Counted from the stretch's first letter, positions 25,533 to 34,783 are shown. The stretch: 58,741 bases of DNA from CAZPHI01 sp964586425 (GCA_964586425.1 CAZPHI010000008.1:1-58741), one strand, 5' to 3'. Program-made: numbers and translations. The notes: generated by a model not told the origin, from the sequence alone.

Positions 25533-27971
25533 TTATTCAACCCCACGCATATAATGTCCACGTGTCATATTAGATATTAAATTCAAATTATCGATACTGT
25601 TGTTATCTGATATACACGAAAGAACTTTTGCTGTTGTTTCGGCATTCTCATCTGTAAAATCAATACGCAAAAATCTTGGACTGATTCTTTTTATTTCTTC
25701 TATACAATCAGCAATATAAGTTGTATTGTAATTATATATTGTACTATAACAATATCGGCAATTATTGTGAACGGATAAATATTCATTCTTTCTGTCAATA
25801 ATTCTTACATTATTTCTTTTGCCACAGTTACCAGTTGTTTTTTTAACACACTGTGCCGAGATCATCATTGGTGCTCTGCCGTATATTACAAGCATCTTGT
25901 CATAAGGTGATTTTATCTGGTTCATATCATAAAAATTAAGTTCCAATGGATATGTTACAGCCTTAAGATTTGCTTTTCCCTCACAAGTACGATAATAGTA
26001 ATCAATTGCCTTAGAATTGAATCCATACATATTGTAATCAAGAATAATATCTTTTGTATAGAATTCCTCATTAAGAACTATTGCTAATTCTTCTAGATTC
26101 CTAATTAAAACCCCATCGCATCCAATAGAATCAATCTTCTTTAAAGTTGATAAATATGCATCAGTATATCTTCCTTTTAATACAGCCGGACTACCATAAT
26201 AGCATAATTTCCCACTTTCTTTAATCATTGAATAAATTGTCATCCATTTTTCCGATTGTAAAAGTTCATCATCAACACATACAATATCCGCTATCTTATT
26301 ATTGCAGACTTCCAACAATTGCTCTAATCGTTTTACTGTAACAAAATTACTTGTTTTTTCTGTGTCTTTATCAGTATTATTGATGGTAATTTGCTCATCT
26401 GATATGTTTTCGCTTATCTGTCTTCTATACAAACTACATATTTTATCATCGAGCATATCTAAAGCATTACGTCTTAATTCATTAATCTGTTGTACAGGAA
26501 CAAATGCATTATCAGTTACTACCTTTATCTCAGCAAATTCATAATGTGTCTGTCCAGTCTTATTAAGCTGTTTTTGAATTTTTTCCACTGATGCTGGTTG
26601 ATTCTGCGCGCTTTGAACAATATCACCGTATGCCGTCACATTGATATTCGAATTCTTCTTCAAGCAAACCTTTAATTCCAATTTTTCGCCTGGTATAAGT
26701 TTAATAGTGCCATTAACCAATTCACTTATTTCCTGACTGCAAAACTCCCTGTCTAATGAATCTATAATCTGATTATTCCTAACACGCAAAAGAACCATTG
26801 CTTTAGTAACCTTGTATTTTGCGGGTATATTAACCGTATATTTTTCACCTTTTTCAACTGTATTCTTAATAGTAATAGAAAAGTCCTTATCTACTTCAAT
26901 TATATCCTGAGGATTCAATTTTTCTAGAGCAACAGCTGTAATTCTTCCCTTTACATTCTCCTGGACCTTTAAAGCCTTTGTTCCACAATGATTAGGTCTT
27001 GTTATCGACTGCATATTACGACCATTCTCTGTATTGTAATACCCTGTAGTGAATTCTCCACGGTTATACAAATCCATTAATAATGATATATCCTGCTTGT
27101 CCACATAATACTTTTTTCTATTATTTTTATCACTACATTCATATCTGTTTAAATAATCCAAAGCTTTATCAACGTACTTACGATACATGCTTACAGTACC
27201 AGCAACATATTCCCTGCTCTTCATTCGTCCTTCGATTTTTAATGAATATACTCCTGCATCTATCACCTCTGGCAGAATGTCCAACGTACACATATCTTTC
27301 ATACTTAATATATATTCATTATTAGCATATATTTCTTTGCTGTCAGAATCCTCTACGCTGTACTGCATTCTACATGGCTGAGCACATCTTCCTCGATTAC
27401 CGCTTCTTCCACCAATCATACTGCTATATAGACATTGTCCTGAATAGCAATAACATAATGCACCATGAACAAAACTCTCTATTTCAATGTCAACATTATC
27501 ATTAATTTTCCTGATTTCATCCAGGTTCATCTCTCGTGCAGTTACTACTCGTGCAGCTCCCTGCTCTTTGAGCAGTCTTGCACCTTCATAACCTGTGATT
27601 GTCATCTGAGTGCTGCAATGTATATCCATTAATGGAAAATGCTTTCGCACCATGTCAAATACTCCCATATCCTGAACAATAACTGCATCTAATCCAGCTT
27701 CATAATATGGTTTTAAATAATCATATAATAATCCATCTAATTCATTATTCTTTAATAACGTATTAACTGTAAGATATAACTTTCTATTATGAATATGACA
27801 ATAATCAATGGCCCTCAGTAATTCCTCTTGATTAAAATTGCCTGCATAAGCTCTTGCTCCAAATATATCTCCACCAACATATACGGCATCCGCTCCAGCG
27901 TTAATAGCAGCCGTTAATATATCATATGAACCTGCTGGTGCAAGCACTTCAATTTCATTCTTTCTGTTCAA
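25533..27971 (-). CDS. Peptidase U32 family protein, long RlhA-like form
   Basis: An 812-aa U32 protein. The N-terminal U32 barrel (EVLAPAGSYDILTAAINAGAD, VNTLLKNNE, VQDMGVFDMV) carries the Cys set in ESFVHGALCYCYSGQC and RGRCAQPCR. A DUF3656-like region follows, then a second U32-like half with KRNNVRIIDRK and HNNCRYCYS. E. coli RlhA (YdcP), which hydroxylates C2501 of 23S rRNA, has the same U32-DUF3656 plan, so an RNA-modifying role is likelier than proteolysis. I use the TTG at 27971, 6 nt after GGAGG. It follows zapA, a frequent Clostridia pairing. Confidence 0.85.
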   Translation of the reverse strand: MNRKNEIEVLAPAGSYDILTAAINAGADAVYVGGDIFGARAYAGNFNQEELLRAIDYCHIHNRKLYLTVNTLLKNNELDGLLYDYLKPYYEAGLDAVIVQDMGVFDMVRKHFPLMDIHCSTQMTITGYEGARLLKEQGAARVVTAREMNLDEIRKINDNVDIEIESFVHGALCYCYSGQCLYSSMIGGRSGNRGRCAQPCRMQYSVEDSDSKEIYANNEYILSMKDMCTLDILPEVIDAGVYSLKIEGRMKSREYVAGTVSMYRKYVDKALDYLNRYECSDKNNRKKYYVDKQDISLLMDLYNRGEFTTGYYNTENGRNMQSITRPNHCGTKALKVQENVKGRITAVALEKLNPQDIIEVDKDFSITIKNTVEKGEKYTVNIPAKYKVTKAMVLLRVRNNQIIDSLDREFCSQEISELVNGTIKLIPGEKLELKVCLKKNSNINVTAYGDIVQSAQNQPASVEKIQKQLNKTGQTHYEFAEIKVVTDNAFVPVQQINELRRNALDMLDDKICSLYRRQISENISDEQITINNTDKDTEKTSNFVTVKRLEQLLEVCNNKIADIVCVDDELLQSEKWMTIYSMIKESGKLCYYGSPAVLKGRYTDAYLSTLKKIDSIGCDGVLIRNLEELAIVLNEEFYTKDIILDYNMYGFNSKAIDYYYRTCEGKANLKAVTYPLELNFYDMNQIKSPYDKMLVIYGRAPMMISAQCVKKTTGNCGKRNNVRIIDRKNEYLSVHNNCRYCYSTIYNYNTTYIADCIEEIKRISPRFLRIDFTDENAETTAKVLSCISDNNSIDNLNLISNMTRGHYMRGVE

Positions 27972-27994
27972 GCTTAGCCTCCACATCAACACAA

Positions 27995-28030
27995 AAAGGC
28001 ATCTAAAAATATGAATTCTTAGATACCTTT
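27995..28030 (-). terminator. Terminator between zapA and the U32 gene
   Basis: AAAGGCATCTAA (27995-28006) pairs with TTAGATACCTTT (28019-28030), with one G-U on the minus strand, followed there by TTTTT. The U32 Shine-Dalgarno comes soon after, so read-through or partial termination may set the ratio of zapA to the downstream genes. Confidence 0.75.
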
Positions 28031-28036
28031 AGTATA

Positions 28037-28444
28037 TTATTTTTTTAAATCGTCCAGCTCAGTTTCAAGTCTAACAATACTCTTCTGATAATCATTAATC
28101 TCTGATTTTAATTCTTTAAATTCTTTTTCAGAAGCCTCTATCTTAATCTGTGCAGCTATAAGTTCATGCTTCAAATCATATATCTCTTTGTCCTTATTAT
28201 CTACATCCTGTTCTAAAGAATCTGCCATCTTTTTTGTTTTAAAATAATCATCTGCAATATTAAGCTGAATAAGGGTTGAACGAACATCTGCTGATTGTCT
28301 TCTAAATCCATCATCCTTATTATAATCTGCGATTTTATTATTAATATATGTAGCAACCTTCTGAAGATACTCTTCACTTTCATATCCACTTAATGTATAT
28401 ACTTTACCTGCTATAATTACTTCTGCATTATTCTTTGATGACAT
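28037..28444 (-). CDS. zapA: Cell division protein ZapA
   Basis: FtsZ-associated protein of 135 aa that bundles FtsZ at the division site. The N-terminal ZapA head (AEVIIAGKVYTLSGYESEEYLQKVATYINNKI) is followed by a helix with LNIADDYFKTKKMADSLEQDV, and a long heptad coiled coil rich in Lys and Glu to the C-terminus. The length is a little above Bacillus ZapA because of the longer coil. AAGGGTG lies 8 nt before ATG 28444. It is downstream of ruvAB and upstream of the U32 gene. Confidence 0.9.
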   Translation of the reverse strand: MSSKNNAEVIIAGKVYTLSGYESEEYLQKVATYINNKIADYNKDDGFRRQSADVRSTLIQLNIADDYFKTKKMADSLEQDVDNKDKEIYDLKHELIAAQIKIEASEKEFKELKSEINDYQKSIVRLETELDDLKK

Positions 28445-28496
28445 ATCACTAACACCCTTCTTATAAATAATAATATATTACAATAATATCCTTATA

Positions 28497-28525
28497 ATTA
28501 TACCACACAATAATAGCTTCTACAA
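28497..28525 (-). promoter_or_regulatory. Putative extended -10 promoter of zapA
   Basis: On the minus strand TTGTAG (28520-28525), 17-nt spacer, TATAAT (28497-28502) preceded by TGG. The weak -35 overlaps the last codons and stop of ruvB; the extended -10 compensates. Confidence 0.45.
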
Positions 28526-29503
28526 GGTTTTTGTATATGCAGCTTCTGTAACCATTCTTCCTCTTGGTGTTCTGTTAATGAATCCATTCTGAATTAAATA
28601 TGGCTCATATACGTCCTCTAAAGTACCAGCATCTTCCCCAAGTGCCGCAGCAAGCGTATCAAGGCCAACAGGTCCACCAGAAAATTTCTCAATTATTGTT
28701 GTAAGAATCAATCTATCATTCCTGTCAAGTCCATCCTTATCTACATCTAATAAATCAAGAGCATAGTCCGCTACTTCCTTGGTAATTCTTCCATCATACT
28801 TAACCTGTGCAAAATCACGAACTCTCTTCAGTAATCTGTTAGCAAGCCTTGGGGTACCACGTGAACGTTTTGCAAGTTCCTGTGCTCCTGTAGTGTCAAT
28901 ATTAACTCCCAATACTCCTGCCGATCTAATAATAATCTTTTGCAAATCCTCAACAGTATAAAATTCTAATTTGTTAACAACACCGAATCTATCTCTTAAT
29001 GGTGCAGTCAAAAGGCCTGCTCTTGTTGTAGCACCTACAAGAGTAAAATGAGGTAGATCAAGACGAATTGATCTGGCAGTTGCACCCTTGCCAATCATAA
29101 TATCTATTGCAAAATCCTCCATTGCAGGATATAACACCTCTTCAACCTGTCTGTTAAGTCTATGAATTTCATCAACAAACAGAACATCTCCCTCCTGAAG
29201 ATTATTAAGAATTGCTGCCATCTCTCCTGGCTTCTCAATTGCAGGACCTGACGTAATCTTAAGATTAACATTCATCTCGCTGGCAATAATTCCTGCAAGT
29301 GTAGTCTTACCTAGACCTGGAGGACCATAGAATAGAACATGATCCAAAGAATCTCCTCTATCCTTAGCAGCCTGTATATATACCTTTAGATTACTCTTAA
29401 CCTTGTTTTGTCCTATATAATCATCAAGACATAATGGTCTCAAATTGCTCTCTATCTTCACATCTTCATCTGTAAATTCTGTGGTTATCATTCTCTTCTC
29501 CAT
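28520..29503 (-). CDS. ruvB: Holliday junction helicase motor RuvB
   Basis: Hexameric AAA+ motor (327 aa) that drives branch migration with RuvA. Present are SNLRPLCLDDYIGQ at the start, Walker A GPPGLGKTTLAGI, Walker B VLFVDEIHRL, the sensor GATTRAGLL, the arginine finger LRDRFG and the C-terminal winged helix ending RTPRGRMVTEAA. Length is normal. It follows ruvA by 9 nt; GGGTGG lies before ATG 29503. The pair is in the usual Firmicute order. Confidence 0.98.
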   Translation of the reverse strand: MEKRMITTEFTDEDVKIESNLRPLCLDDYIGQNKVKSNLKVYIQAAKDRGDSLDHVLFYGPPGLGKTTLAGIIASEMNVNLKITSGPAIEKPGEMAAILNNLQEGDVLFVDEIHRLNRQVEEVLYPAMEDFAIDIMIGKGATARSIRLDLPHFTLVGATTRAGLLTAPLRDRFGVVNKLEFYTVEDLQKIIIRSAGVLGVNIDTTGAQELAKRSRGTPRLANRLLKRVRDFAQVKYDGRITKEVADYALDLLDVDKDGLDRNDRLILTTIIEKFSGGPVGLDTLAAALGEDAGTLEDVYEPYLIQNGFINRTPRGRMVTEAAYTKTL

Positions 29504-29512
29504 AAATCCACC

Positions 29513-30124
29513 CTACATCATCTTTTTCAATGCTGCTTTAAGCAACTGTTCTGAATCCAGTTCACTGGCATTATTAACACTATTAACAGCTCTTACAGCA
29601 TCAGTAGATGAATAACCTAAAGCTGTCAATGCAGCAATTGTATCATTCTTAGCCGTGCTGTTTTGATTAGATGCTTCAATATTACCATCAACATCTTCCT
29701 TAGGATTCAACACATCTTCTAGCTTTAACTTATCTTTCAATTCTATAATTAATCTTTGAGCTGTCTTTGTTCCGATTCCAGGTGCCTTAGTTATATTCTT
29801 GACATCTCCCGCTATAACAGCAAATCTTAATTCATCTGGAGTAATACACGTTAGAATTCCAAGTGCACCTTTGGGTCCAATACCATTAACATTAATCAAT
29901 AATTTGAAAACATTCAAATCATCTCTATTCATAAATCCATAAAGATTAATTGCATCTTCCTTAACATAAAGATATGTATATATTTTAATAAAAGAACCTA
30001 ATGGAGGTAATGTTGATACAAGTGAGCCTGGAACCTTAATGTTAAATCCCATACCACTTCCATTCTCGATCACAATTGTATCCTCATACACTTCAGTAAG
30101 TTCACCTTTAACATATGAAATCAT
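29513..30124 (-). CDS. ruvA: Holliday junction-binding protein RuvA
   Basis: DNA-junction-binding subunit of the RuvAB complex, 203 aa. The N-terminal OB domain (MISYVKGELTEVYEDTIVIEN), two helix-hairpin-helix motifs (LLINVNGIGPKGALGILT and ITKAPGIGTKTAQRLIIELKDKL) and the C-terminal RuvB-binding domain (AALTALGYSSTDAVRAV) are all visible. GAGG lies 7 nt before ATG 30124. It is first in the ruvA-ruvB pair. Confidence 0.98.
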   Translation of the reverse strand: MISYVKGELTEVYEDTIVIENGSGMGFNIKVPGSLVSTLPPLGSFIKIYTYLYVKEDAINLYGFMNRDDLNVFKLLINVNGIGPKGALGILTCITPDELRFAVIAGDVKNITKAPGIGTKTAQRLIIELKDKLKLEDVLNPKEDVDGNIEASNQNSTAKNDTIAALTALGYSSTDAVRAVNSVNNASELDSEQLLKAALKKMM

Positions 30125-30217
30125 ATTCTACCTCATTCCCAATCTATCATATACAGACATAATTAATAATTTATATAGAATATAATATCATACTAGAACA
30201 TATGTTTCAATATCTTT

Positions 30218-31525
30218 TTATGCCTCAATTCCTGCAAGATAAGTAATGAATTGCTGTGCTGTTCTTCCTGATATTCCGCCATGGCTTAATTCCCACTTGT
30301 TTGCCTCTGCCTTCAACTGTTCTTCACTCATCTTAATACCAGCCTTCGCTGCAAGCTCAATTACTATATTAAAGTATTCTTTCTGTGATGGTTTTGAATA
30401 ATTGATAGTAACACCAAATCTATTAACAAGTGATAATTTTTCTTCCATTGTATCTGAACGATGCATTCCATTGTCTACCTCAACATCACTTCTATCATTC
30501 CATGTCTCTTTAATCAGATGACGTCTGTTAGATGTTGCATATATCAGGATATTATCAGGCTTGGTTTCTACACCACCCTCAATAACAGCCTTAAGGAATT
30601 TGTATTCAATCTCAAATTCTTCAAATGATAAATCATCCATATATATTATAAATCTATAGTTTCTATTCTTAATTTGCGCAATCACATTGGATAAATCCTT
30701 AAACTGATGTTTGTAGATCTCAATCATTCTAAGTCCCTGATCATAATATTCATTAACAATTGCTTTAATGCTTGTTGATTTACCAGTACCACTGTCACCA
30801 AATAATAATACATTATTAGCCTTCTTACCTTTAACAAAACTTTCTGTATTATCTACTAATTTCTTCTTCTGAATCTCATAACCAATCAAATCATCAAGCA
30901 TTACCTTATCCATATTATTAATTGGTCTAAATTCAACAGTTGAATCTTCTCTCTCTGCAATACGGAAGGCTTTATTAAGTCCGAACATACCAACTCCATA
31001 ATCCCTGTAAAATGCTGTTACATAGTCAAAGAATTCGTTCTCATCCTTTGCTTTCTCTAGTTTACAACTTAATTCCTGAACTTTTTCACTTACATTCTTA
31101 TTATACATAAGTTCTTTTTTACAGATAGATTTGTAATCTGAAATCAAAGAAAAACAATTAATGCCTAATTTTTCTTCTATTGGTTTGAAATTATAATCAA
31201 ATAAGGCTTTAAATACCTTAAAATCATTCTTAGCAAAGCAATTAACACTTCCATCATTTGCTCCAACTTTTTCACATGTAATACTAAATGGATTCTCATT
31301 AGTTATAAGAAGAAATGTTAAATAATTATGCCATAAATTCTTATCAAACCCATAATCTGTAGCTACTTCAAGAATTCTTTTTATTTGTGTATATATGTCC
31401 TTAGTTAGTCCAGCATTGGATTCTTCCTCGCAATCAAAACGTCTAAAAATCTCGCCTAACTGCCATAGAATACAATCTTCATTCATATTACCATACATTA
31501 TTAGTTTAGATATCTCTTTGTACAT
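30218..31525 (-). CDS. DUF815 family AAA+ ATPase
   Basis: Cytoplasmic ATPase of 435 aa. The N-terminal 190 residues are helical and unassigned; the C-terminal DUF815 AAA+ domain has Walker A LLFGDSGTGKSTSIKAI, Walker B-like FIIYMDDLSFEE, the sensor region ILIYATSNRRHLIKETW and a C-terminal lid. The N-terminal extension is typical of clostridial DUF815 proteins, whose function is unknown. I use ATG 31525 with AGAGG 9 nt upstream; the TTG at 31534 lies in that leader. A good promoter is at 31567-31594. It is transcribed away from the glycosyltransferase gene. Confidence 0.87.
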   Translation of the reverse strand: MYKEISKLIMYGNMNEDCILWQLGEIFRRFDCEEESNAGLTKDIYTQIKRILEVATDYGFDKNLWHNYLTFLLITNENPFSITCEKVGANDGSVNCFAKNDFKVFKALFDYNFKPIEEKLGINCFSLISDYKSICKKELMYNKNVSEKVQELSCKLEKAKDENEFFDYVTAFYRDYGVGMFGLNKAFRIAEREDSTVEFRPINNMDKVMLDDLIGYEIQKKKLVDNTESFVKGKKANNVLLFGDSGTGKSTSIKAIVNEYYDQGLRMIEIYKHQFKDLSNVIAQIKNRNYRFIIYMDDLSFEEFEIEYKFLKAVIEGGVETKPDNILIYATSNRRHLIKETWNDRSDVEVDNGMHRSDTMEEKLSLVNRFGVTINYSKPSQKEYFNIVIELAAKAGIKMSEEQLKAEANKWELSHGGISGRTAQQFITYLAGIEA

Positions 31526-31566
31526 AATTATCAACCTCTTTTATTATCTTTTTTCTGTATTCTTAT

Positions 31567-31594
31567 ATAATAAACCCACCGCCGATTTTGTCAA
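31567..31594 (-). promoter_or_regulatory. Sigma-A promoter of the DUF815 gene
   Basis: On the minus strand a perfect TTGACA (31589-31594), 16-nt spacer, TATTAT (31567-31572), about 40 nt before the start codon. Confidence 0.65.
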
Positions 31595-31679
31595 CTCAAA
31601 AAAAGTACTTTCATTTTGTTTGAAAAAGTGATAGAATAATTAATACTGAACATAATGAGAAAAAAAACACCATATACTA

Positions 31680-31707
31680 TTGACACAGTTTAAACTAATG
31701 GTATAAT
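31680..31707 (+). promoter_or_regulatory. Consensus sigma-A promoter of the glycosyltransferase gene
   Basis: TTGACA (31680-31685) and TATAAT (31702-31707) are both perfect matches, with a 16-nt spacer. It is the strongest promoter match in the window and gives a leader of about 55 nt. Confidence 0.8.
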
Positions 31708-31741
31708 CTCTAGAGATGTTCCATTATTACTTGAAAGAGAT

Positions 31742-31757
31742 ATGTTATAAATAACAT
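31742..31757 (+). promoter_or_regulatory. Inverted repeat in the glycosyltransferase leader
   Basis: ATGTTAT-AA-ATAACAT, 7-bp perfect arms, lies directly before the GAGGG ribosome-binding site. As DNA it could bind a dimeric regulator; as RNA the 2-nt loop is too tight for the full stem. Confidence 0.4.
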
Positions 31758-31768
31758 GAGGGCTAATT

Positions 31769-33058
31769 ATGAGAATGATATCAAATTTTAACATGGCTAT
31801 CTTCATTATTATTACAGCTATGTATTTTTATCAGATGATTTATGTTGTGATTGCTTTAATTGGTGAAAAGAAAAAAGAACACTTTGATAAAGAAGCCAAA
31901 ACATTTCACAAGTTTGCATTTATCATAGCTGCAAGAAACGAAAGCAATGTCATTGCAAATCTGATAGAAAGTATCAAAAAGCAAAATTATCCAGAAGGAT
32001 TAATTGATGTAATTGTTATTGCTGATAACTGTACTGATAATACTGCTGAAATTGCCAGAAACAGTGGAGCTTTTGTATATGAACGATTTAATACTCTTCT
32101 GGTTGGTAAAGGATATGCACTTGATTATGCATTTGATAAAATCAAAGAAGATTTTGGTACTGTAAGGCATTATGATGGTTATCTTATCTTCGATGCAGAT
32201 AATTTAGTTGATAAAAACTATGTTAGAGAAATAAATAAAGTATTCGATTCAGGATACAAAGTTATTACAAGTTATAGAAATTCAAAGAATTATGATACAA
32301 ACTGGATTACAGCAGGCTATTCACTTTGGTTCTTGCGTGAAGCCAAATACCTCAACAATCCTCGAATGATGTTAAAGACAAGTTGTGCTGTATCAGGAAC
32401 TGGTTTCCTTATAAGCAGCAAGATTATTGAGAAAAACAACGGATGGAAATATCACCTTCTAACAGAAGATATCGAATTTTCAATTGTTAACGCATTAGAA
32501 GGCGAAAAGATTGGATATTGCGAAAAGGCTATTCTATATGATGAGCAGCCAGAAACATTTTCACAATCATGGACACAGCGAATGAGATGGGCCAAAGGTT
32601 TCTATCAGGTTATGTACAAATACGGAAGGCAGCTATTCTCAATGATGTTCAAGCGTAGAGAACGTTTTGTATCTTGTTATGATATGTTAATGACAGTAGC
32701 TCCTGCTACTCTGCTTTCACTTTTCTGTGTTGTAATGAACCTTATATTTTTAGTTTATGGTTTTATTGATCCTACTACACTAAGCGTACTTGTTCCATCT
32801 GCAGTACAAGCAATTATATTTGCTTTATTTAACTGCTACATACTTATGTTTGTCATGGGTGTTATTACTACAATTACTGAATGGAATCAGATTAATTGTC
32901 CAACAAGGAAAAAGATTAAGTATCTCTTCTCTTTCCCAATATTCATTGCTACATATATTCCAATTTCAATTGTGGCATTATTTAAGAAGGTTGAATGGAA
33001 GCCAATCACACATAATGTAATCAAGACAGCTGAAGAATTACAGAAAACAAATAATTAA
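31769..33058 (+). CDS. Family 2 processive-type glycosyltransferase
   Basis: Membrane glycosyltransferase, 429 aa. One N-terminal helix is followed by a GT2 catalytic domain: FIIAARNESNVIANLIESI, VIVIADNCTDNTAEIA (nucleotide-sugar Asp), DADN (DXD-like metal site), LTEDIEFS (TED catalytic base) and QRMRW (Q-x-x-R-W). Three or four helices follow at the C-terminus. This is the set found in cellulose, chitin or poly-GlcNAc synthase-like enzymes; sugar and product are unknown. It is one of only three plus-strand genes, with a consensus promoter and its own terminator. Confidence 0.9.
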   Translation: MRMISNFNMAIFIIITAMYFYQMIYVVIALIGEKKKEHFDKEAKTFHKFAFIIAARNESNVIANLIESIKKQNYPEGLIDVIVIADNCTDNTAEIARNSGAFVYERFNTLLVGKGYALDYAFDKIKEDFGTVRHYDGYLIFDADNLVDKNYVREINKVFDSGYKVITSYRNSKNYDTNWITAGYSLWFLREAKYLNNPRMMLKTSCAVSGTGFLISSKIIEKNNGWKYHLLTEDIEFSIVNALEGEKIGYCEKAILYDEQPETFSQSWTQRMRWAKGFYQVMYKYGRQLFSMMFKRRERFVSCYDMLMTVAPATLLSLFCVVMNLIFLVYGFIDPTTLSVLVPSAVQAIIFALFNCYILMFVMGVITTITEWNQINCPTRKKIKYLFSFPIFIATYIPISIVALFKKVEWKPITHNVIKTAEELQKTNN

Positions 33059-33062
33059 ACAT

Positions 33063-33108
33063 AAAAAAGAACTTGTTAGGAATTTACTTCTTAACAAGTT
33101 CTTTTTTT
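33063..33108. terminator. Bidirectional terminator between convergent genes
   Basis: AAAAAAGAACTTGTTA (33063-33078) pairs with TAACAAGTTCTTTTTT from 33092. It ends the glycosyltransferase gene on the plus strand. For the minus strand, the Gx-transporter stop codon (33084-33086) lies in the loop and one arm encodes its last residues. Confidence 0.88.
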
Positions 33109-33620
33109 ATTCTTCTACTTACAGCACCACCAACTATTCCAACAATTATACCTGATACAATACCTGTAATAAGTAATACAGGCAAATAATATGCTATAGC
33201 TACATTCTCCATTATGAATACAGCTGCAATAATCTGTCCAATATTATGGCTTACAGCACCACTTATGCTTATTCCGGTTATCGAAAAAAACTTTGTTCTT
33301 TTAACAAGTATCATTATTATTATACTAAGCAAGCCTCCAGATATACTAAACATAAAGCTTGTAAAATTTCCAAACAGTATTGATGTCAGTATTATTCTTA
33401 CGATATTGACAATCAAGGCTTCTATGCTTCCTATCGAAATCAATAATACGATAATGACCATATTAGCTATTCCGAGCTTAAAACCTGGTATTCCTATTGG
33501 CACATTGATAAAGCTCTCTATATAGCTGAATATCATTGCCAAAGCTGTAAAAACTCCACAGAACGCTATAACCTTTGTCTTATTTCTATTACTTCTTTTA
33601 CTTTCATGTCTTTTCATCAT
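33084..33620 (-). CDS. Gx transporter family membrane protein (HepPP synthase component I-like)
   Basis: Integral membrane protein, 178 aa with about five helices, resembling the Gx transporter family (Pfam heptaprenyl diphosphate synthase component I). Typical parts are FCGVFTALAMIFSYIESFI, IGIPGFKLGIANMVIIVLL and SISGAVSHNIGQII. Its substrate is not known; the annotation as prenyl synthase component is historical. Its ATG overlaps the stop of the NusG-II gene by 4 nt, so they are coupled. Such pairs frequently occur near rnf genes in Clostridia, as here, but a functional link is unproven. Its end doubles as part of the terminator. Confidence 0.87.
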   Translation of the reverse strand: MMKRHESKRSNRNKTKVIAFCGVFTALAMIFSYIESFINVPIGIPGFKLGIANMVIIVLLISIGSIEALIVNIVRIILTSILFGNFTSFMFSISGGLLSIIIMILVKRTKFFSITGISISGAVSHNIGQIIAAVFIMENVAIAYYLPVLLITGIVSGIIVGIVGGAVSRRIKKELVKK

Positions 33621-34003
33621 TGAGCTACACCATCCACTTCTATGTCATTGCCCTTTATCTCTATTACGATTTTATGTGGCAAACATACGATAGTTTCACC
33701 TGTTTTGCTAATTTTACCAGTATTAACACATATTCTATCAGGACAATCTGCTGATTTCATATATACCTTACCTGATTCAACAGCTATAACGTTAATTGAT
33801 GCATCGGAACCGTTACCAAGTTCCATATCCTCAGTTATTGTATATTCAGAATCTTTATTAAGAGCTAAACTTGCAAGCTCCTTGCCGTCCATAGTTATAA
33901 CCGCATATGCGCCATCCTTCTTAACAAAAAGATTAATAGCCACCATTAAAATAGCGGCTATTATTATTAGTGAAATGATGAGTATTACATCATTTTTTTT
34001 CAT
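33617..34003 (-). CDS. NusG domain II-like membrane-anchored protein
   Basis: Protein of 128 aa with one N-terminal membrane helix (VILIISLIIIAAILMVAINLF) and a small extracytoplasmic NusG_II beta domain: AVITMDGKELASLAL, VYMKSADCPDRICVNTG and ETIVCLPHKIVIEI. The D-C-P-D-R-I-C and C-L-P-H motifs are family hallmarks. Function is unknown; it nearly always accompanies a Gx transporter. I prefer ATG 34003 (MKKNDV) with AAGGA 8 nt upstream over ATG 34009. It lies between the secreted unknown and the Gx gene. Confidence 0.87.
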   Translation of the reverse strand: MKKNDVILIISLIIIAAILMVAINLFVKKDGAYAVITMDGKELASLALNKDSEYTITEDMELGNGSDASINVIAVESGKVYMKSADCPDRICVNTGKISKTGETIVCLPHKIVIEIKGNDIEVDGVAQ

Positions 34004-34017
34004 TTTCATTTTCCTTT

Positions 34018-34731
34018 TTAGAATTGATTTTCTTTGTATTCCTTTATCTTTGCAATTACAACCAAAACAATAGCTGCCAAAACTCCACTTGCTAATGCTC
34101 CACCTATAATATACAGAAGCATATTATTATTCTCTGTAAGTTTGAATATCATATCATCAAGGAAACCTTGACTATATAATTCATCATAAAAATATATTGA
34201 ATCAATCATCCCCTTAACTTCATCACTATCTACAAAGCCAATATCGCCCTCTTGATATACGAGGAAAGAAACTATATGTGTCTTTGTTGTAACAACATAA
34301 CATTCAAATTCCATCTTAGTAAGTATATTTTCAATATATGTAGAACATATCATCTTGTATTTTATTGCATTAACTCTTCCTATCTTTGTCTTTGTGAATT
34401 CCACATCAGCATCAAAATCCAAATCCATTGCTTCAACCATAGCTGCAAATTGCTTTTTATACAGCTCTCCAGTCTCTTTCATATCACTCTCTGATATTGT
34501 ATTAGTATCAACATGTTTTGTATTATCCTGAATCTCAATGCCATATCCTGTTTTATAATCAGAGCTAACCCAAACATCAGTGCCATCTTCACTAGTCAAA
34601 TTATATCCTTCAATATAATCAAACGAAACATATCCATTATCATAATATCCAGCCTGACAAATCTGCACTGGTAATAGTAATGCACAGAATGTTACAATAA
34701 TACTCATTATCTTTTTATATCTCTTATTCAT
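34018..34731 (-). CDS. Exported membrane-anchored protein of unknown function
   Basis: No family recognised. The 237-aa protein has a signal peptide (MNKRYKKIMSIIVTFCALLL, cleavage after about QAG), an extracytoplasmic domain of about 165 residues with YVSFDYIEGYNLTSEDGTDVW and a repeat of acidic positions, then a C-terminal membrane helix (YIIGGALASGVLAAIVLVVIA) and a short basic tail. The topology is outside-in, type I-like. GGGAG lies before ATG 34731. It opens a three-gene run with the NusG-II and Gx genes, just after the rnf terminator. Confidence 0.75.
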   Translation of the reverse strand: MNKRYKKIMSIIVTFCALLLPVQICQAGYYDNGYVSFDYIEGYNLTSEDGTDVWVSSDYKTGYGIEIQDNTKHVDTNTISESDMKETGELYKKQFAAMVEAMDLDFDADVEFTKTKIGRVNAIKYKMICSTYIENILTKMEFECYVVTTKTHIVSFLVYQEGDIGFVDSDEVKGMIDSIYFYDELYSQGFLDDMIFKLTENNNMLLYIIGGALASGVLAAIVLVVIAKIKEYKENQF

Positions 34732-34783
34732 ATATTTATCTCTCCCGTTGTCCTCATATAACCCTGTTATAATGTACTCTTAT

